From Fredinandcohnia onubensis (GTDB lineage Bacteria; Bacillota; Bacilli; Bacillales; Bacillaceae_L), in contig NZ_NSEB01000014.1 in assembly GCF_002734215.1 (NCBI RefSeq), positions 1-64,000 of the forward strand: a stretch of DNA of 64,000 nt, written 5' to 3'. Below the pieces are notes generated by a model, which ran no database searches, had not been told where the DNA came from, and was given only the letters and a program-made list of their open reading frames with translations. This document shows positions 1 to 9,510 of the stretch, piece after piece. The translations under genes were made by a program, and so were the position numbers. The first letter of the stretch is position 1. Each line of letters starts with the position of its first letter.

Positions 1-28
1 CCCCTGTGAGAGTAGGACGTCGCTAGGC
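1..28 (+). rRNA. rrf: 5S rRNA, 3' end only
   Basis: The first bases match the conserved 3' terminus of Bacillus 5S rRNA (GAGAGTAGGACGTCGC). The rest of the gene lies upstream of the window. The tRNA genes follow directly, as in a Bacillus rrn-tRNA operon. Confidence 0.8.
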
Positions 29-34
29 ATTTAT

Positions 35-109
35 TCCGCAGTAGCTCAGTGGTAGAGCTATCGGCTGTTAACCGATCGGTCGTAGGTTCGAGTCCTACCT
101 GCGGAGCCA
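35..109 (+). tRNA. tRNA-Asn (GTT)
   Basis: Acceptor TCCGCAG/CTGCGGA, anticodon loop CTGTTAA giving GTT, T-loop GTTCGAGTC and encoded CCA. It is the first of ten tRNAs behind the 5S gene. Confidence 0.96.
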
Positions 110-111
110 TT

Positions 112-184
112 GCTTCCATAGCTCAGCTGGTAGAGCACTTCCATGGTAAGGAAGAGGTCAGCGGTTCGAGCCCGCTTGGAAGCT
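112..184 (+). tRNA. tRNA-Thr (GGT)
   Basis: Acceptor GCTTCCA/TGGAAGC, anticodon stem CTTCC/GGAAG with loop ATGGTAA giving GGT. The CCA end is not encoded. Confidence 0.93.
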
Positions 185-206
185 TAAAAAAGAGAAATTG
201 TAAATT

Positions 207-281
207 GGCCCGTTGGTCAAGCGGTTAAGACACCGCCCTTTCACGGCGGTAACACGGGTTCGAATCCCGTACGGGTCACCA
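207..281 (+). tRNA. tRNA-Glu (TTC)
   Basis: Acceptor GGCCCGT/ACGGGTC, anticodon loop CTTTCAC giving TTC, T-arm GGGTTCGAATCCC, encoded CCA. Confidence 0.96.
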
Positions 282-286
282 TTTTC

Positions 287-362
287 GGAGGATTAGCTCA
301 GCTGGGAGAGCACCTGCCTTACAAGCAGGGGGTCGGCGGTTCGATCCCGTCATCCTCCACCA
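287..362 (+). tRNA. tRNA-Val (TAC)
   Basis: Acceptor GGAGGAT/ATCCTCC, anticodon stem CTGCC/AGCAG with loop TTACA giving TAC, encoded CCA. Confidence 0.96.
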
Positions 363-381
363 TTTTAAAATATATATATTT

Positions 382-457
<76 letters not shown>

Positions 458-472
458 TCTTCATTTAATGAT

Positions 473-557
473 GGAGGGGTAGCGAAGTGGCTAAACGCGG
501 CGGACTGTAAATCCGCTCCCTCCGGGTTCGGCGGTTCGAATCCGTCCCCCTCCACCA
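473..557 (+). tRNA. tRNA-Tyr (GTA)
   Basis: Acceptor GGAGGGG/CCCCTCC, long class II variable arm, anticodon GTA in ACTGTAAAT, encoded CCA. Confidence 0.96.
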
Positions 558-752
558 TTTACATATGCTCATAAGCCTTTATTCTTTCTTTGGACAAGTT
601 CAAAAGGTTGAAGTAGGCTATTTTTATGAAGTTACTTATTTATTTCCTTAGATTACACATAATTTATGTGCTAACTGAGCAAGATACTAGGGTAATAAAA
701 TAAATATAATTCCGTGTTTTGATAACATTTGAAGATTATGAAGTTTAATTAA

Positions 753-827
753 TGGGCTATAGCCAAGCGGTAAGGCAACGGACTTTGACTCCGTCATTCG
801 TAGGTTCGAATCCTGCTAGCCCAGCCA
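753..827 (+). tRNA. tRNA-Gln (TTG)
   Basis: Acceptor TGGGCTA/TAGCCCA, anticodon loop TTTGACT giving TTG, encoded CCA. A 195-bp AT-rich spacer without recognisable genes separates it from tRNA-Tyr, so this second tRNA block may have its own promoter. Confidence 0.96.
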
Positions 828-832
828 TTTTC

Positions 833-905
833 GAGCCATTAGCTCAGTTGGTAGAGCATCTGACTTTTAATCAGAGGGTCGAAGGTTCGAGTCCTTCATG
901 GCTCA
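833..905 (+). tRNA. tRNA-Lys (TTT)
   Basis: Acceptor GAGCCAT/ATGGCTC, anticodon loop CTTTTAA giving TTT. CCA is not encoded. Confidence 0.95.
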
Positions 906-911
906 TCTCAA

Positions 912-986
912 GCGGAAGTAGTTCAGTGGTAGAACACCACCTTGCCAAGGTGGGGGTCGCGGGTTCGAATCCCGTCTTCCGCTCCA
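912..986 (+). tRNA. tRNA-Gly (GCC)
   Basis: Acceptor GCGGAAG/CTTCCGC, anticodon stem CACCT with loop TGCCAAG giving GCC, encoded CCA. Confidence 0.96.
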
Positions 987-1009
987 TGAACTACTTCTTT
1001 TTCATATGT

Positions 1010-1085
1010 GGGGCCTTAGCTCAGCTGGGAGAGCGCCTGCCTTGCACGCAGGAGGTCAGCGGTTCGATCCCGCTAGGCTCCACCA
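1010..1085 (+). tRNA. tRNA-Ala (TGC)
   Basis: Acceptor GGGGCCT/AGGCTCC, anticodon TGC in CTTGCACG, encoded CCA. Last tRNA of the cluster, followed by a terminator. Confidence 0.96.
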
Positions 1086-1101
1086 ATTACATATAAGTAA
1101 T

Positions 1102-1130
1102 AATAAACCTATCGAGGTTTATTTTTTTTT
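1102..1130 (+). terminator. Terminator of the rRNA/tRNA cluster
   Basis: AATAAACCT-ATCG-AGGTTTATT stem-loop followed by eight or more T residues. Confidence 0.9.
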
Positions 1131-1258
1131 GCATAAACCCCACATTTGGGTCTATTCTGTTCCCTTTATTCCTGCATATATATACATGATTTTGTTGAGT
1201 TGAGTCATTCTATTAAAAGTAGGTACAATAGTGTATGGGAGAAGGAGGTTCATAAAAA

Positions 1259-2161
1259 ATGAAGAAGGATATTTCCATTATTGGTGTACCCATGGACTTA
1301 GGCCAAATGCGCAGAGGCGTTGACATGGGGCCAAGTGCCATCCGTTATGCGGGTGTAGTTGAACGATTAGAGAGACTTGATTATGATATAGATGATTTAG
1401 GTGATATTGAGATTAAACGCCCTACCCGTGAAGAAATTGCTAACGATGAAAATCTGAAGAACCTTGAGAAAGTATCTGAGGCGAACGAAAAGCTTGCTGC
1501 AACAGTAGATGAAGTCATTCAAGGTGGAAGGTTCCCACTTGTCCTAGGTGGTGACCATAGTATTGCGATCGGTACACTCGCGGGTGTAGCGAAGCATTAT
1601 CAAAACCTGGGGGTTATTTGGTACGATGCTCATGGAGATTTAAATACAGCAGATACTTCACCAACCGGTAATATACACGGAATGCCGCTTGCTGCAAGCC
1701 TGGGAATTGGTCATAAGAGATTAACAGAGATCGCTGGCTATGGTCCTAAAGTAAAGCCTGAAAACATTGTCATTATTGGTGCAAGATCACTTGATGATGG
1801 TGAAAAGGAGTTAATTAAAAAGTTAGGAATCAAAGTATATACCATGCATGAGATTGATCGTTTAGGTATGACAAAGGTCATGGAAGAAACCATTGCTTAT
1901 CTAAAAGAAAAAACAGATGGTGTTCACTTATCGTTGGATTTAGATGGACTGGATCCTCATGATGCACCAGGTGTAGGAACTCCAGTTCTTGGGGGTATTA
2001 GTTATCGCGAGAGCCATCTAGCAATGGAAATGTTAGAGGAATCAAAATTGATTACTTCTGCTGAAGTTGTAGAAGTTAATCCAATTTTAGATGATAAAAA
2101 TAAAACGGCTTCTGTAGCGGTAGCTTTAATGGGGTCTTTATTCGGAGAAAAACTATTATAA
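1259..2161 (+). CDS. rocF: Arginase
   Basis: Hydrolyses L-arginine to ornithine and urea (arginine catabolism, cytosol). The 300 residues match the usual length of Bacillus arginase. Binuclear manganese motifs are visible: GGDHS near residue 97, DAHGD near 123-127, and SLDLDGLDP near 224-232. The start follows GAAGGAGG at optimal spacing. It stands alone with its own terminator, between the tRNA cluster and sigW; this position is familiar from Bacillus genomes, while B. subtilis rocF lies in rocDEF. No SigL-type -24/-12 promoter was seen directly upstream. Confidence 0.95.
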   Translation: MKKDISIIGVPMDLGQMRRGVDMGPSAIRYAGVVERLERLDYDIDDLGDIEIKRPTREEIANDENLKNLEKVSEANEKLAATVDEVIQGGRFPLVLGGDHSIAIGTLAGVAKHYQNLGVIWYDAHGDLNTADTSPTGNIHGMPLAASLGIGHKRLTEIAGYGPKVKPENIVIIGARSLDDGEKELIKKLGIKVYTMHEIDRLGMTKVMEETIAYLKEKTDGVHLSLDLDGLDPHDAPGVGTPVLGGISYRESHLAMEMLEESKLITSAEVVEVNPILDDKNKTASVAVALMGSLFGEKLL

Positions 2162-2167
2162 TACCAT

Positions 2168-2200
2168 ACAGTATCTCAAAACAAGGGATACTGTTTTTTT
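2168..2200 (+). terminator. Terminator after rocF
   Basis: ACAGTATC ... GATACTGT stem followed by a T7 run. Confidence 0.88.
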
Positions 2201-2270
2201 ATTTTAAAGATTTGAATTTCTTAGCACATAAACCAACCAAAATTTGTTAAAATGAAAATTATGGAGAAAA

Positions 2271-2296
2271 TGAAACCTTTTAAGAAATGAATCGTA
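2271..2296 (+). promoter_or_regulatory. SigW-type autoregulatory promoter
   Basis: TGAAAC at 2271-2276 and CGTA at 2293-2296, separated by 16 bp, fit the established ECF SigW promoter consensus (TGAAAC-N16-CGTA). It lies 38 bp ahead of sigW, so SigW very likely drives its own operon. Confidence 0.9.
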
Positions 2297-2333
2297 AATA
2301 ATGATACCCGCGAGTAGAGCGGAGGTATACAAA

Positions 2334-2897
2334 ATGGAGACAATCATTAAAAACAGAATAAGACAGTTAAAAAATGGAGATCAGAATGCATTTGCGGAAA
2401 TAGTAGAATTTTACAAAGACAAGGTTTTTCAGATATGCTATCGTATGCTTGGGAATCGACATGAGGCAGAGGATATTGCACAGGAAGCCTTTATTCGGGC
2501 ATATGTGAATATCCATAGCTATGATTTGAATAAAAAGTTTTCGACATGGCTATACCGAATTGCAACGAATCTGTCGATTGACCGCATTCGAAAGAAAAAA
2601 CCCGATTATTACTTGGATGCCGAGCTTGCAGGGTCAGATGGACTAACTATGTATTCCCAAATTGCTGCAGATGTAACACTACCAGAGGACGAGCTTGAGA
2701 CGATGGAGCTACAAGAATTAATCCAAGCGGAGATACTGAAGCTTCCAGATAAGTATCGTTCGGTTATTGTTTTAAAATACATCGAGGAGTTTTCACTAAA
2801 GGAAATTGGTGAAATTCTTGACCTGCCAGTGGGTACGGTAAAAACAAGAATTCATAGGGGCCGAGAAGCTCTACGAAACCAACTTCGACATGTATAG
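2334..2897 (+). CDS. sigW: ECF RNA polymerase sigma factor SigW
   Basis: Directs RNA polymerase to cell-envelope stress and antimicrobial resistance promoters. The ATG at 2334, preceded by GGAGGT, gives 187 residues, the same length as B. subtilis SigW; an upstream in-frame ATG at 2301 would overlap the promoter region and is rejected. Region 2 (YRMLGNRHEAEDIAQEAFIR) and region 4 (LKEIGEILDLPVGTVKTRIHRGR, the helix-turn-helix) are clear. The gene for the anti-sigma factor RsiW follows 12 bp downstream. Confidence 0.97.
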   Translation: METIIKNRIRQLKNGDQNAFAEIVEFYKDKVFQICYRMLGNRHEAEDIAQEAFIRAYVNIHSYDLNKKFSTWLYRIATNLSIDRIRKKKPDYYLDAELAGSDGLTMYSQIAADVTLPEDELETMELQELIQAEILKLPDKYRSVIVLKYIEEFSLKEIGEILDLPVGTVKTRIHRGREALRNQLRHV

Positions 2898-2909
2898 GGG
2901 TGAGAAAAA

Positions 2910-3533
2910 ATGAACTGTTCAGAAAAACACATGGTTACGTTAATGCATAATTACCTAGATGAAGACATTTCTGAAGAGGAAGAGAAGCTACTACGTGAGC
3001 ATTTGCATGCCTGCGAATCCTGTAATCAACATTTTCATGAGCTAAAGAAGACAATTGCGTTGGTACAAAGTACTTCTCATATTTCTGCACCTGATGATTT
3101 TACATTAAAGGTCATGCAAAATCTGCCGAAGGAAAAACGCACTGTAAGCTTTAGACGTTGGTTCAGGGAGCACCCAATGCTATCAGCTGCTGCTCTCTTT
3201 CTTGTATTAATGGCAGGGAGTCTCTTTTCCGTCTGGAATGAAAGTGAGCAATTCTCTGTATCAAAACAACCTAACTTAATTGTTGAAAACAATACCGTCA
3301 TTGTTCCTGAAGGTGAAACAGTGAAGGGGGATGTTGTTGTCAAGAATGGTAAGCTTGTGATAGAGGGAGACGTAGACGGAAATGTCACTGTGATAAACGG
3401 TGAGAATTATATGGCTTCTGCTGGAAATGTTACAGGGGAGGTCAAGGTAGTCAATCAAATGTTTGAGTGGCTTTGGTACCACATAAAAAAGGTAGGTATA
3501 GATGCCATCCACATTTTTGATAATGAAGAATAG
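2910..3533 (+). CDS. rsiW: Anti-sigma-W factor RsiW
   Basis: Membrane-anchored inhibitor that holds SigW until regulated proteolysis releases it. The N-terminal zinc-binding anti-sigma motif is visible as His31-x3-Cys35-xx-Cys38. One transmembrane segment lies at about 88-109 and an extracytoplasmic domain follows, with repeating VxGDVxV/VEGDVDGNVTV strands. Its 207 residues are close to the 208 of B. subtilis RsiW. It is co-transcribed with sigW; a terminator overlaps its stop codon. Confidence 0.95.
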   Translation: MNCSEKHMVTLMHNYLDEDISEEEEKLLREHLHACESCNQHFHELKKTIALVQSTSHISAPDDFTLKVMQNLPKEKRTVSFRRWFREHPMLSAAALFLVLMAGSLFSVWNESEQFSVSKQPNLIVENNTVIVPEGETVKGDVVVKNGKLVIEGDVDGNVTVINGENYMASAGNVTGEVKVVNQMFEWLWYHIKKVGIDAIHIFDNEE

Positions 3534-3560
3534 GCCATCGGACGCGGTGGTCTTTTTTTT
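3533..3560 (+). terminator. Terminator of sigW-rsiW
   Basis: GGCCATCG-GACG-CGGTGGTC stem, with G-T pairs, followed by T8; it begins at the rsiW stop codon. Confidence 0.85.
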
Positions 3561-3592
3561 GAGGGTAAAATTAAGCTTATTCACCTACCGAT

Positions 3593-3626
3593 TTGTAATC
3601 GGTTAAGGAAAGATATATGATATAAT
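3593..3626 (+). promoter_or_regulatory. Probable SigA promoter of cdaA-cdaR-glmM
   Basis: TTGTAA, 17-bp spacer, then TATGAT with an overlapping TATAAT. A perfect short dyad CCGATT-TGT-AATCGG overlaps the -35 region and could be an operator or chance. The assignment comes from sequence pattern only. Confidence 0.45.
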
Positions 3627-3676
3627 ATTATAGCTAACTATGCATGTTTGGATTATTTCATAGAGGAAGTGTGAGA

Positions 3677-4498
3677 ATGTCATTTAATGAACTCCCATTA
3701 CTAGGTTACCTTGGCATTTTTCTAGATGTTCTCCTTGTCTGGTATGTGATATATAAAATCTTATCCCTTATCCGCGGAACAAAGGCTGTACAGCTTTTGC
3801 AGGGGATTATTGTTATCGTTTTTATCCGCTTATTAAGTAGCCTGTTAGAGTTACATACTTTGTTTTGGTTAGTAGACCAGGTAATGGACTGGGGATTCTT
3901 AGCGATTATCGTTATTTTCCAGCCTGAATTACGAAGGGCACTGGAACAGCTTGGCCGTGGTAAAATATTTTCAAGAAGTGGTAATGATGAAGAAGATCAT
4001 CAGGTAAAATTAATTGAGGCAATTACAAAAGCCACTGATTATATGGCCAAACGCCGCATTGGTGCACTCATCTCGATTGAACGACAAACGGGGATGGGGG
4101 ACTATGTGGAAACAGGGATTCCATTAAACTCAGCCATATCATCTGAGTTACTAATCAATATCTTTATTCCAAATACGCCTTTACATGATGGAGCTGTGAT
4201 TATACAACGAAACCAAGTAGCGGCTGCTGCATGTTATTTGCCACTATCAGAGAGCCCATTTATATCAAAGGAATTGGGAACTCGACACAGAGCAGCACTT
4301 GGAATTAGTGAGGTAACAGACAGCATTACGATTGTTGTATCAGAAGAAACAGGAAGTGTGTCTTTAACAAAGAACGGCGAACTACACCGTGATTTGAAAC
4401 CTGATGCATTTCGAGATTTACTAAAACAAGAACTAATAACAAATGAAAGCATTACCTCTCATTCACTATGGCAATGGAGGGGGAAAAAGAATGGATAG
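3677..4498 (+). CDS. cdaA: Diadenylate cyclase CdaA
   Basis: Makes the essential second messenger c-di-AMP from two ATP at the membrane. The ATG at 3677 gives 273 residues, the B. subtilis CdaA length; the ATG at 3644 would add 11 residues with no family counterpart. Three transmembrane helices lie within residues 8-82, followed by the DAC domain with its DGA (LHDGAVII) and RHRAA (GTRHRAALG) catalytic signatures. The stop overlaps the start of cdaR by 8 bp. The gene order cdaA-cdaR-glmM is conserved in Firmicutes, and GlmM is known to inhibit CdaA. Confidence 0.97.
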   Translation: MSFNELPLLGYLGIFLDVLLVWYVIYKILSLIRGTKAVQLLQGIIVIVFIRLLSSLLELHTLFWLVDQVMDWGFLAIIVIFQPELRRALEQLGRGKIFSRSGNDEEDHQVKLIEAITKATDYMAKRRIGALISIERQTGMGDYVETGIPLNSAISSELLINIFIPNTPLHDGAVIIQRNQVAAAACYLPLSESPFISKELGTRHRAALGISEVTDSITIVVSEETGSVSLTKNGELHRDLKPDAFRDLLKQELITNESITSHSLWQWRGKKNG

Positions 4499-5729
4499 AT
4501 TAATCGATAACCGTTGGGTTACACGGATTATTGCATTGTTCCTTGCGCTACTCTTATTTGCATCTGTCAGCTTTGAGAACCAACCTGCTACAAAGAGTCC
4601 TGCAGGGTTGCCATTATTTTCAAATTATACGGAAACATTAACGGAGATTCCGGTAAATACATACTATGACGATCAAAATCTAGTTGTATCTGGAGTTCCC
4701 CAATATGTAAACGTAACGATAGAAGGTCCATCAGGCGTAACTAAAAGAGAAGGTCTCCAAAAGGAAATTGAAGTATATGCAGACCTAACTCAGTTATCAG
4801 TTGGTACCCATAAGGTAAAACTACAATATAGGAATATCTCTGAAAAAATAAAAGTAAAAATTGATCCTGCTGAAATTACCGTTGTCATTCAGGAAAAAGT
4901 AACAAAGGAATTCCCGGTTGAAGTTGACTTTGTCAACCGTGACCAAGTAGTTGAAGGGTATACAATCGAAGAGCCAGTGGTCTCACCTCGAGTAGTCAAA
5001 ATAACTGGAGCTTTAGAGGAAATTGAAAGAGTAGCTATCGTAAAAGCTGTGGTCGATCTAAAGGGAGTAACGAAAGATTTTACACAGGAATCAAGGGTAG
5101 CTGTTTATGATAAAAATCAAAATGTATTGTCGGTAACAGTGGAACCAAATGTTGTGGAAATTGCGGTTCCGATTGTCAGCCCTAATAAAACAGTATCTTT
5201 TACCCTTAAGCAAAAAGGAAAACTTCCGGATGGGTTAAGCTTAGTCAATATTACACCAACGCCAAATCAAGTTACGATATTTGGTCCGAAAGATGTGATT
5301 GACGAAATTTCATCTATTGAAGCTGAAATTGACCTAGATAATATAAGAGAAGACTCTACGATTGAAGTGAAGGTTCCGGTACCAAAAGGGGTTTTCCAAG
5401 TATCACCTGAAAAAATTGAAGTAGCAGTTGATATCGAAGAAGAGATATCGGAAACCTTCTCGGATTTATCAATTAGAAGTTTAGGCTTAGGAACCCAATT
5501 TGCACTTGCGTTTTTAGACCCTGAAGCAGGGACACTCAATTTAGATGTGCAAGGTGCACCAAGTGTCTTAGAAGGGACAAGCCCTACAAATTTTGATGTG
5601 TTTATTGATGTGACCAATCTCGGGGTTGGTGAGCATGATATAGATATAGAAGTCAAAGGCCCAGACAATGTTACGTGGGCATTACCTCAAGAAAAGGCAA
5701 AGATACGAATTACGGAAATTGAAGAGTAA
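4491..5729 (+). CDS. cdaR: CdaA regulatory protein CdaR (YbbR-domain protein)
   Basis: Membrane-anchored regulator of c-di-AMP synthesis. The ATG at 4491, behind GGAGGGGG, begins MDRLIDNRWVTRI and leads directly into an N-terminal transmembrane anchor (about residues 11-30). The rest is extracytoplasmic and built of repeated YbbR beta domains, recognisable by recurring VxVxxxPxxVxVxGP/VEIAVP segments. 412 residues. It overlaps cdaA and ends 33 bp before the glmM start. Confidence 0.93.
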   Translation: MDRLIDNRWVTRIIALFLALLLFASVSFENQPATKSPAGLPLFSNYTETLTEIPVNTYYDDQNLVVSGVPQYVNVTIEGPSGVTKREGLQKEIEVYADLTQLSVGTHKVKLQYRNISEKIKVKIDPAEITVVIQEKVTKEFPVEVDFVNRDQVVEGYTIEEPVVSPRVVKITGALEEIERVAIVKAVVDLKGVTKDFTQESRVAVYDKNQNVLSVTVEPNVVEIAVPIVSPNKTVSFTLKQKGKLPDGLSLVNITPTPNQVTIFGPKDVIDEISSIEAEIDLDNIREDSTIEVKVPVPKGVFQVSPEKIEVAVDIEEEISETFSDLSIRSLGLGTQFALAFLDPEAGTLNLDVQGAPSVLEGTSPTNFDVFIDVTNLGVGEHDIDIEVKGPDNVTWALPQEKAKIRITEIEE

Positions 5730-5762
5730 TTGAAGTATCAGCAAAAGGAGAGATCATTTAAA

Positions 5763-7109
5763 ATGGGAAAATATTTTGGTACAGATGGTGTACGAGGTGT
5801 TGCAAATAGTGAACTAACTCCAGAGCTTGCATTTAAGGTTGGAAGATTTGGAGGTTATGTGTTAACAAAGGATAAAGAACGACCAAAGGTATTAATTGGC
5901 CGCGATACTCGTATTTCAGGTCATATGCTAGAAGGTGCACTCGTTGCAGGTCTATTATCAATTGGAGCAGAAGTCATGCGTTTAGGTGTTATTTCCACTC
6001 CAGGTGTTGCTTTTTTAACAAAGGCTCTAGGAGCTGAAGCGGGTGTCATGATTTCTGCTTCACATAATCCAGTACAAGACAATGGGATTAAATTCTTTGG
6101 TCCAGATGGCTTTAAGCTTTCTGATGAACAGGAAAATGAAATCGAGGCACTTTTAGACTTACCAGAAGATCAGTTACCACGTCCAATTGGAGCTGATTTA
6201 GGTCAAGTGAATGATTATTTTGAAGGTGGCCAAAAATATCTTCAATTCCTAAAACAAACAGTGGAAGAGGATTTCACTGGAATCCATGTAGCACTGGATT
6301 GCGCCAATGGTGCGACATCATCCCTAGCTACGCATTTATTTGCTGACTTGGATGCGGATATTTCTACAATGGGAACATCTCCAAATGGTTTGAATATTAA
6401 TGATGGTGTAGGTTCTACACATCCTGAAGCCCTTGCAGCCTTTTTAAAGGAAAAAGGAGCAGATGTTGGACTAGCCTTTGATGGTGATGGGGACCGACTC
6501 ATTGCGATCGATGAAAATGGAGAAATTGTTGATGGTGACCAAATCATGTACATATGTGCAAAGTATATGAAAGAACAAGGCCGTTTAAAGCATCAAACTG
6601 TTGTATCAACGGTTATGAGTAATTTAGGCTTTTATAAAGCATTAGAAGAAAACGGAATTGAAAGTGTTCAAACAGCGGTAGGCGATCGCTATGTTGTAGA
6701 AGAAATGAAGAAGAGTGGTTATATTCTAGGTGGAGAACAATCAGGACATATCATTTTCCTTGATTACAATACAACTGGTGACGGACTATTATCAGGTCTA
6801 CAATTAGTGAATATTATGAAGAGCACAAAGAAACCTTTATCCCAACTTGCAAGTGAAATGAAAAAATTTCCGCAATTGCTAGTGAATGTAAAGGTAACAG
6901 ATAAATATCATGTAACGGATAATCCAGTCATTAAAGAGGTTATCGAACAGGTTGAAGTTGAAATGAATGGAAATGGTCGTATTTTAGTACGTCCTTCCGG
7001 AACCGAGCCGTTGGTAAGGGTAATGGCCGAGGCTTCAACAGAAGAGCTTTGTAAAAAATACGTAGAGCGTATCGTTTCTGTAGTAAAAACAGAGATGGGA
7101 ATCGAATAA
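5763..7109 (+). CDS. glmM: Phosphoglucosamine mutase GlmM
   Basis: Converts glucosamine-6-phosphate to glucosamine-1-phosphate for peptidoglycan precursor synthesis. The chosen ATG ([15 protein letters not shown]) follows AAAGGAGAG and gives 448 residues, as expected. Visible motifs are the phosphoserine loop ([13 protein letters not shown], near residue 100), the metal loop DGDGDR, and the C-terminal phosphate loop [12 protein letters not shown]. Third gene of the cda operon; a long terminator separates it from the glmS leader. Confidence 0.97.
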   Translation: MGKYFGTDGVRGVANSELTPELAFKVGRFGGYVLTKDKERPKVLIGRDTRISGHMLEGALVAGLLSIGAEVMRLGVISTPGVAFLTKALGAEAGVMISASHNPVQDNGIKFFGPDGFKLSDEQENEIEALLDLPEDQLPRPIGADLGQVNDYFEGGQKYLQFLKQTVEEDFTGIHVALDCANGATSSLATHLFADLDADISTMGTSPNGLNINDGVGSTHPEALAAFLKEKGADVGLAFDGDGDRLIAIDENGEIVDGDQIMYICAKYMKEQGRLKHQTVVSTVMSNLGFYKALEENGIESVQTAVGDRYVVEEMKKSGYILGGEQSGHIIFLDYNTTGDGLLSGLQLVNIMKSTKKPLSQLASEMKKFPQLLVNVKVTDKYHVTDNPVIKEVIEQVEVEMNGNGRILVRPSGTEPLVRVMAEASTEELCKKYVERIVSVVKTEMGIE

Positions 7110-7134
7110 GAACCATATAATACATTTTCATTAA

Positions 7135-7180
7135 AAATATGCGTACTTGGCACAAATTGGACCAAGTATGCATATTTTTT
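7135..7180 (+). terminator. Terminator after glmM
   Basis: Long stem ATATGCGTACTTGG / CCAAGTATGCATAT followed by a T6 run. Confidence 0.9.
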
Positions 7181-7212
7181 AGTATACATGGAAAATAAAT
7201 GCCATGTTATGA

Positions 7213-7242
7213 TTGACGAGTTTAGAGATTGTGTTGTATTAT
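7213..7242 (+). promoter_or_regulatory. Probable SigA promoter of the glmS leader
   Basis: TTGACG (7213-7218), 18-bp spacer, TATTAT (7237-7242), about 50 bp upstream of the ribozyme cleavage site. Confidence 0.6.
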
Positions 7243-7290
7243 TGTTCTTGTTCAAATTTTTGTAAAGGAGGGTTAAAAGTAGTATTCTTA

Positions 7291-7480
7291 ATTAAAGCGC
7301 CAGAACTAAACCATGAACGGAAGAAATAACAATGCATAGGCTATTGTTATAGGTTTAGTTGACGAGGTGGAGGTTTATCGAAAATTCGGCGGATGCCTCC
7401 CGGTTGATTTCAATCACGACCGAAAGTCCTTTTAGTCAAAACAGAGGGGTGACTCTCTGCACAAACGGAAGGATATGATT
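7291..7480 (+). ncRNA. glmS ribozyme (glucosamine-6-phosphate-activated)
   Basis: Self-cleaving leader that destroys the glmS mRNA when glucosamine-6-phosphate is high. The conserved core is visible: the cleavage site A|GCGCCAGAACT at 7296/7297, a P2-like stem around TAACAATGCATAGGCTATTGTTA, the conserved GACGAGGTGGAGG strand, and the 3' P4-type hairpin CAGAGGGGTGACTCTCTG. It sits between glmM and glmS, the standard position. The 3' boundary is approximate. Confidence 0.93.
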
Positions 7481-7501
7481 GAGTAAAAGAGATAAATATG
7501 G

Positions 7502-7547
7502 AAAAAAAGGGGCGAGATAGCCCCGTGCTTTCTTGTTCCCTTTTTTA
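7502..7547 (+). terminator. Hairpin with T-run between the glmS ribozyme and the glmS start
   Basis: GGGGC-GAGATA-GCCCC is nested in a weaker A-rich/T-rich pairing, followed by CCCTTTTTT just before the glmS ribosome binding site. It could terminate or attenuate transcription after the ribozyme, or stabilise the cleaved message. Confidence 0.5.
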
Positions 7548-7562
7548 GGGAGGAAACTTATT

Positions 7563-9365
7563 ATGTGCGGAATTGTAGGTTTTATTGGACATCAAGACTC
7601 TAAAGAGATTTTACTAAAGGGACTAGAAAAGCTTGAGTATCGCGGCTATGACTCAGCTGGAATCGCAGTAATGAATGATGAAGGTGTACATGTTTTTAAA
7701 GAAAAAGGTCGTATTGCGATTCTTCGTGAGGCTGTAGATCAAAGTTTATTTGCTACTGCAGGGATTGGACACACTCGTTGGGCTACACATGGTGTGCCAA
7801 GTAGAGTCAATGCACACCCACATCAGGCGTCTACTGGACGATTCACTCTTGTTCATAATGGCGTAATTGAAAATTACAGTCAGCTTAAGAATGAGTATTT
7901 ACAAAACGTTGAGTTACTAAGTGATACAGATACAGAAGTTGTTGTTCAGGTATTAGCGCAATTTGTAAACCAAGGGATGGAAGTAGAAGCGGCTTTCCGA
8001 AAAACATTAAGCCTACTAAAAGGTTCCTATGCAATTGCAATGCTTGATGAGCAAGACAACGAAACAATCTATGTAGCGAAAAACAAAAGTCCCCTTCTTG
8101 TAGGTCTAGGCGACAACTTTAATGTTGTAGCAAGTGATGCAATGGCAATGCTACAGGTAACCGATCAATATATCGAGTTAATGGATAAAGAAATTGTCAT
8201 TGTTAAAAAAGAGTCTGTCACAATTAAAAATTTAGCGGGTGAAACAATCAGCCGTGACCCATATACAGCAGAGCTTGATGCAAGCGATATTGAAAAGGGA
8301 ACTTACCCACACTATATGCTAAAGGAAATTGACGAGCAGCCTTTAGTCATGAGAAAAATAGTGCAAGAATATCAAGCTGAGAGCGGCAAGTTAGCGATTG
8401 ATCCTTGTATTGTTGAAGCGATGAAGGATGCAGATCGAATCTATATTATCGCTGCCGGAACTAGTTATCATGCTGGTCTTGTTGGGAAACAATTCATTGA
8501 AAAAATGGCGCACATTCCTGTAGAGGTTCATATTTCTAGTGAATTCTCATACAATATGCCGTTATTATCGGAGAAACCATTATTCATCTTTATTTCACAA
8601 AGTGGTGAAACAGCAGACAGCCGTGCTGTGTTAGTACATGTAAAGGAAATGGGTCACAAGTCCATTACCATTACAAATGTACCTGGTTCAACCCTTTCAC
8701 GTGAAGCTGATTACACATTGTTATTACATGCAGGACCAGAAATTGCAGTTGCTTCAACAAAAGCTTATACAGCACAGTTAGCAGTACTTGCAATCCTTGC
8801 GTATGTAACAGCTGAATCAAAGGAGATAAAGGTTGGGATGGACCTTATCAAAGAGCTTGGGATTATCGCCAACAGCATGGAGGCTCTATGTGACGACAAA
8901 GAAGTAATGGAAGCTATTGCTTGGGAGTACTTCACTACTACCCGTAATTGCTTCTTCATCGGTCGTGCGATGGACTTCTTCGTTGGACTAGAGGGTGCCT
9001 TAAAGCTTAAGGAAATATCCTATATCCAAGCAGAAGGTTTTGCAGGAGGAGAATTAAAGCACGGAACAATTGCCTTAATAGAAGAAGGGACACCGGTTAT
9101 CGCTCTAGCTACTCAAGAGCATGTTAACTTAAGCATTCGCGGAAATGTGAAAGAGGTTGTAGCGCGTGGCGCACACCCATGTATCATTTCAATGAAGGGC
9201 TTAGAAACAGAGGAAGACCGATATGTGCTCCCAGAAGTTAATGAAATGTTAACACCACTTATCTCTGTTATTCCGTTACAGCTTATCTCTTACTACGCAG
9301 CACTGCACCGTGACTGTGACGTTGATAAGCCACGTAATTTGGCGAAGAGTGTAACGGTTGAATAA
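7563..9365 (+). CDS. glmS: Glutamine--fructose-6-phosphate aminotransferase (isomerizing)
   Basis: Makes glucosamine-6-phosphate from fructose-6-phosphate and glutamine. The ATG at 7563 places the catalytic Cys at position 2 (M-CGIVGFIG), as required after Met removal; the upstream TTG frame at 7533 is rejected. The N-terminal class II amidotransferase domain ([15 protein letters not shown]) is followed by two SIS domains and the C-terminal [12 protein letters not shown] tail. 600 residues. Ribosome binding site AGGGAGGAAAC. Confidence 0.97.
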   Translation: MCGIVGFIGHQDSKEILLKGLEKLEYRGYDSAGIAVMNDEGVHVFKEKGRIAILREAVDQSLFATAGIGHTRWATHGVPSRVNAHPHQASTGRFTLVHNGVIENYSQLKNEYLQNVELLSDTDTEVVVQVLAQFVNQGMEVEAAFRKTLSLLKGSYAIAMLDEQDNETIYVAKNKSPLLVGLGDNFNVVASDAMAMLQVTDQYIELMDKEIVIVKKESVTIKNLAGETISRDPYTAELDASDIEKGTYPHYMLKEIDEQPLVMRKIVQEYQAESGKLAIDPCIVEAMKDADRIYIIAAGTSYHAGLVGKQFIEKMAHIPVEVHISSEFSYNMPLLSEKPLFIFISQSGETADSRAVLVHVKEMGHKSITITNVPGSTLSREADYTLLLHAGPEIAVASTKAYTAQLAVLAILAYVTAESKEIKVGMDLIKELGIIANSMEALCDDKEVMEAIAWEYFTTTRNCFFIGRAMDFFVGLEGALKLKEISYIQAEGFAGGELKHGTIALIEEGTPVIALATQEHVNLSIRGNVKEVVARGAHPCIISMKGLETEEDRYVLPEVNEMLTPLISVIPLQLISYYAALHRDCDVDKPRNLAKSVTVE

Positions 9366-9460
9366 AGTATATACACTATAAATTTAGGTGTTATGTGTTG
9401 AATCGGAATAAAGTTTGCAGGGTGAGAAAAAGTCTGCATAAGAAGAAAAAAGTTTGCACA

Positions 9461-9510
9461 AAGTCTCGTGGGTGTATCCATAGTATGGGTATATTCACGG
9501 GGCTTTTTTA
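9461..9510 (+). terminator. Terminator downstream of glmS
   Basis: About 19-bp stem AAGTCTCGTGGGTGTATCC paired with GGGTATATTCACGGGGCTT, then T5. Confidence 0.85.
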
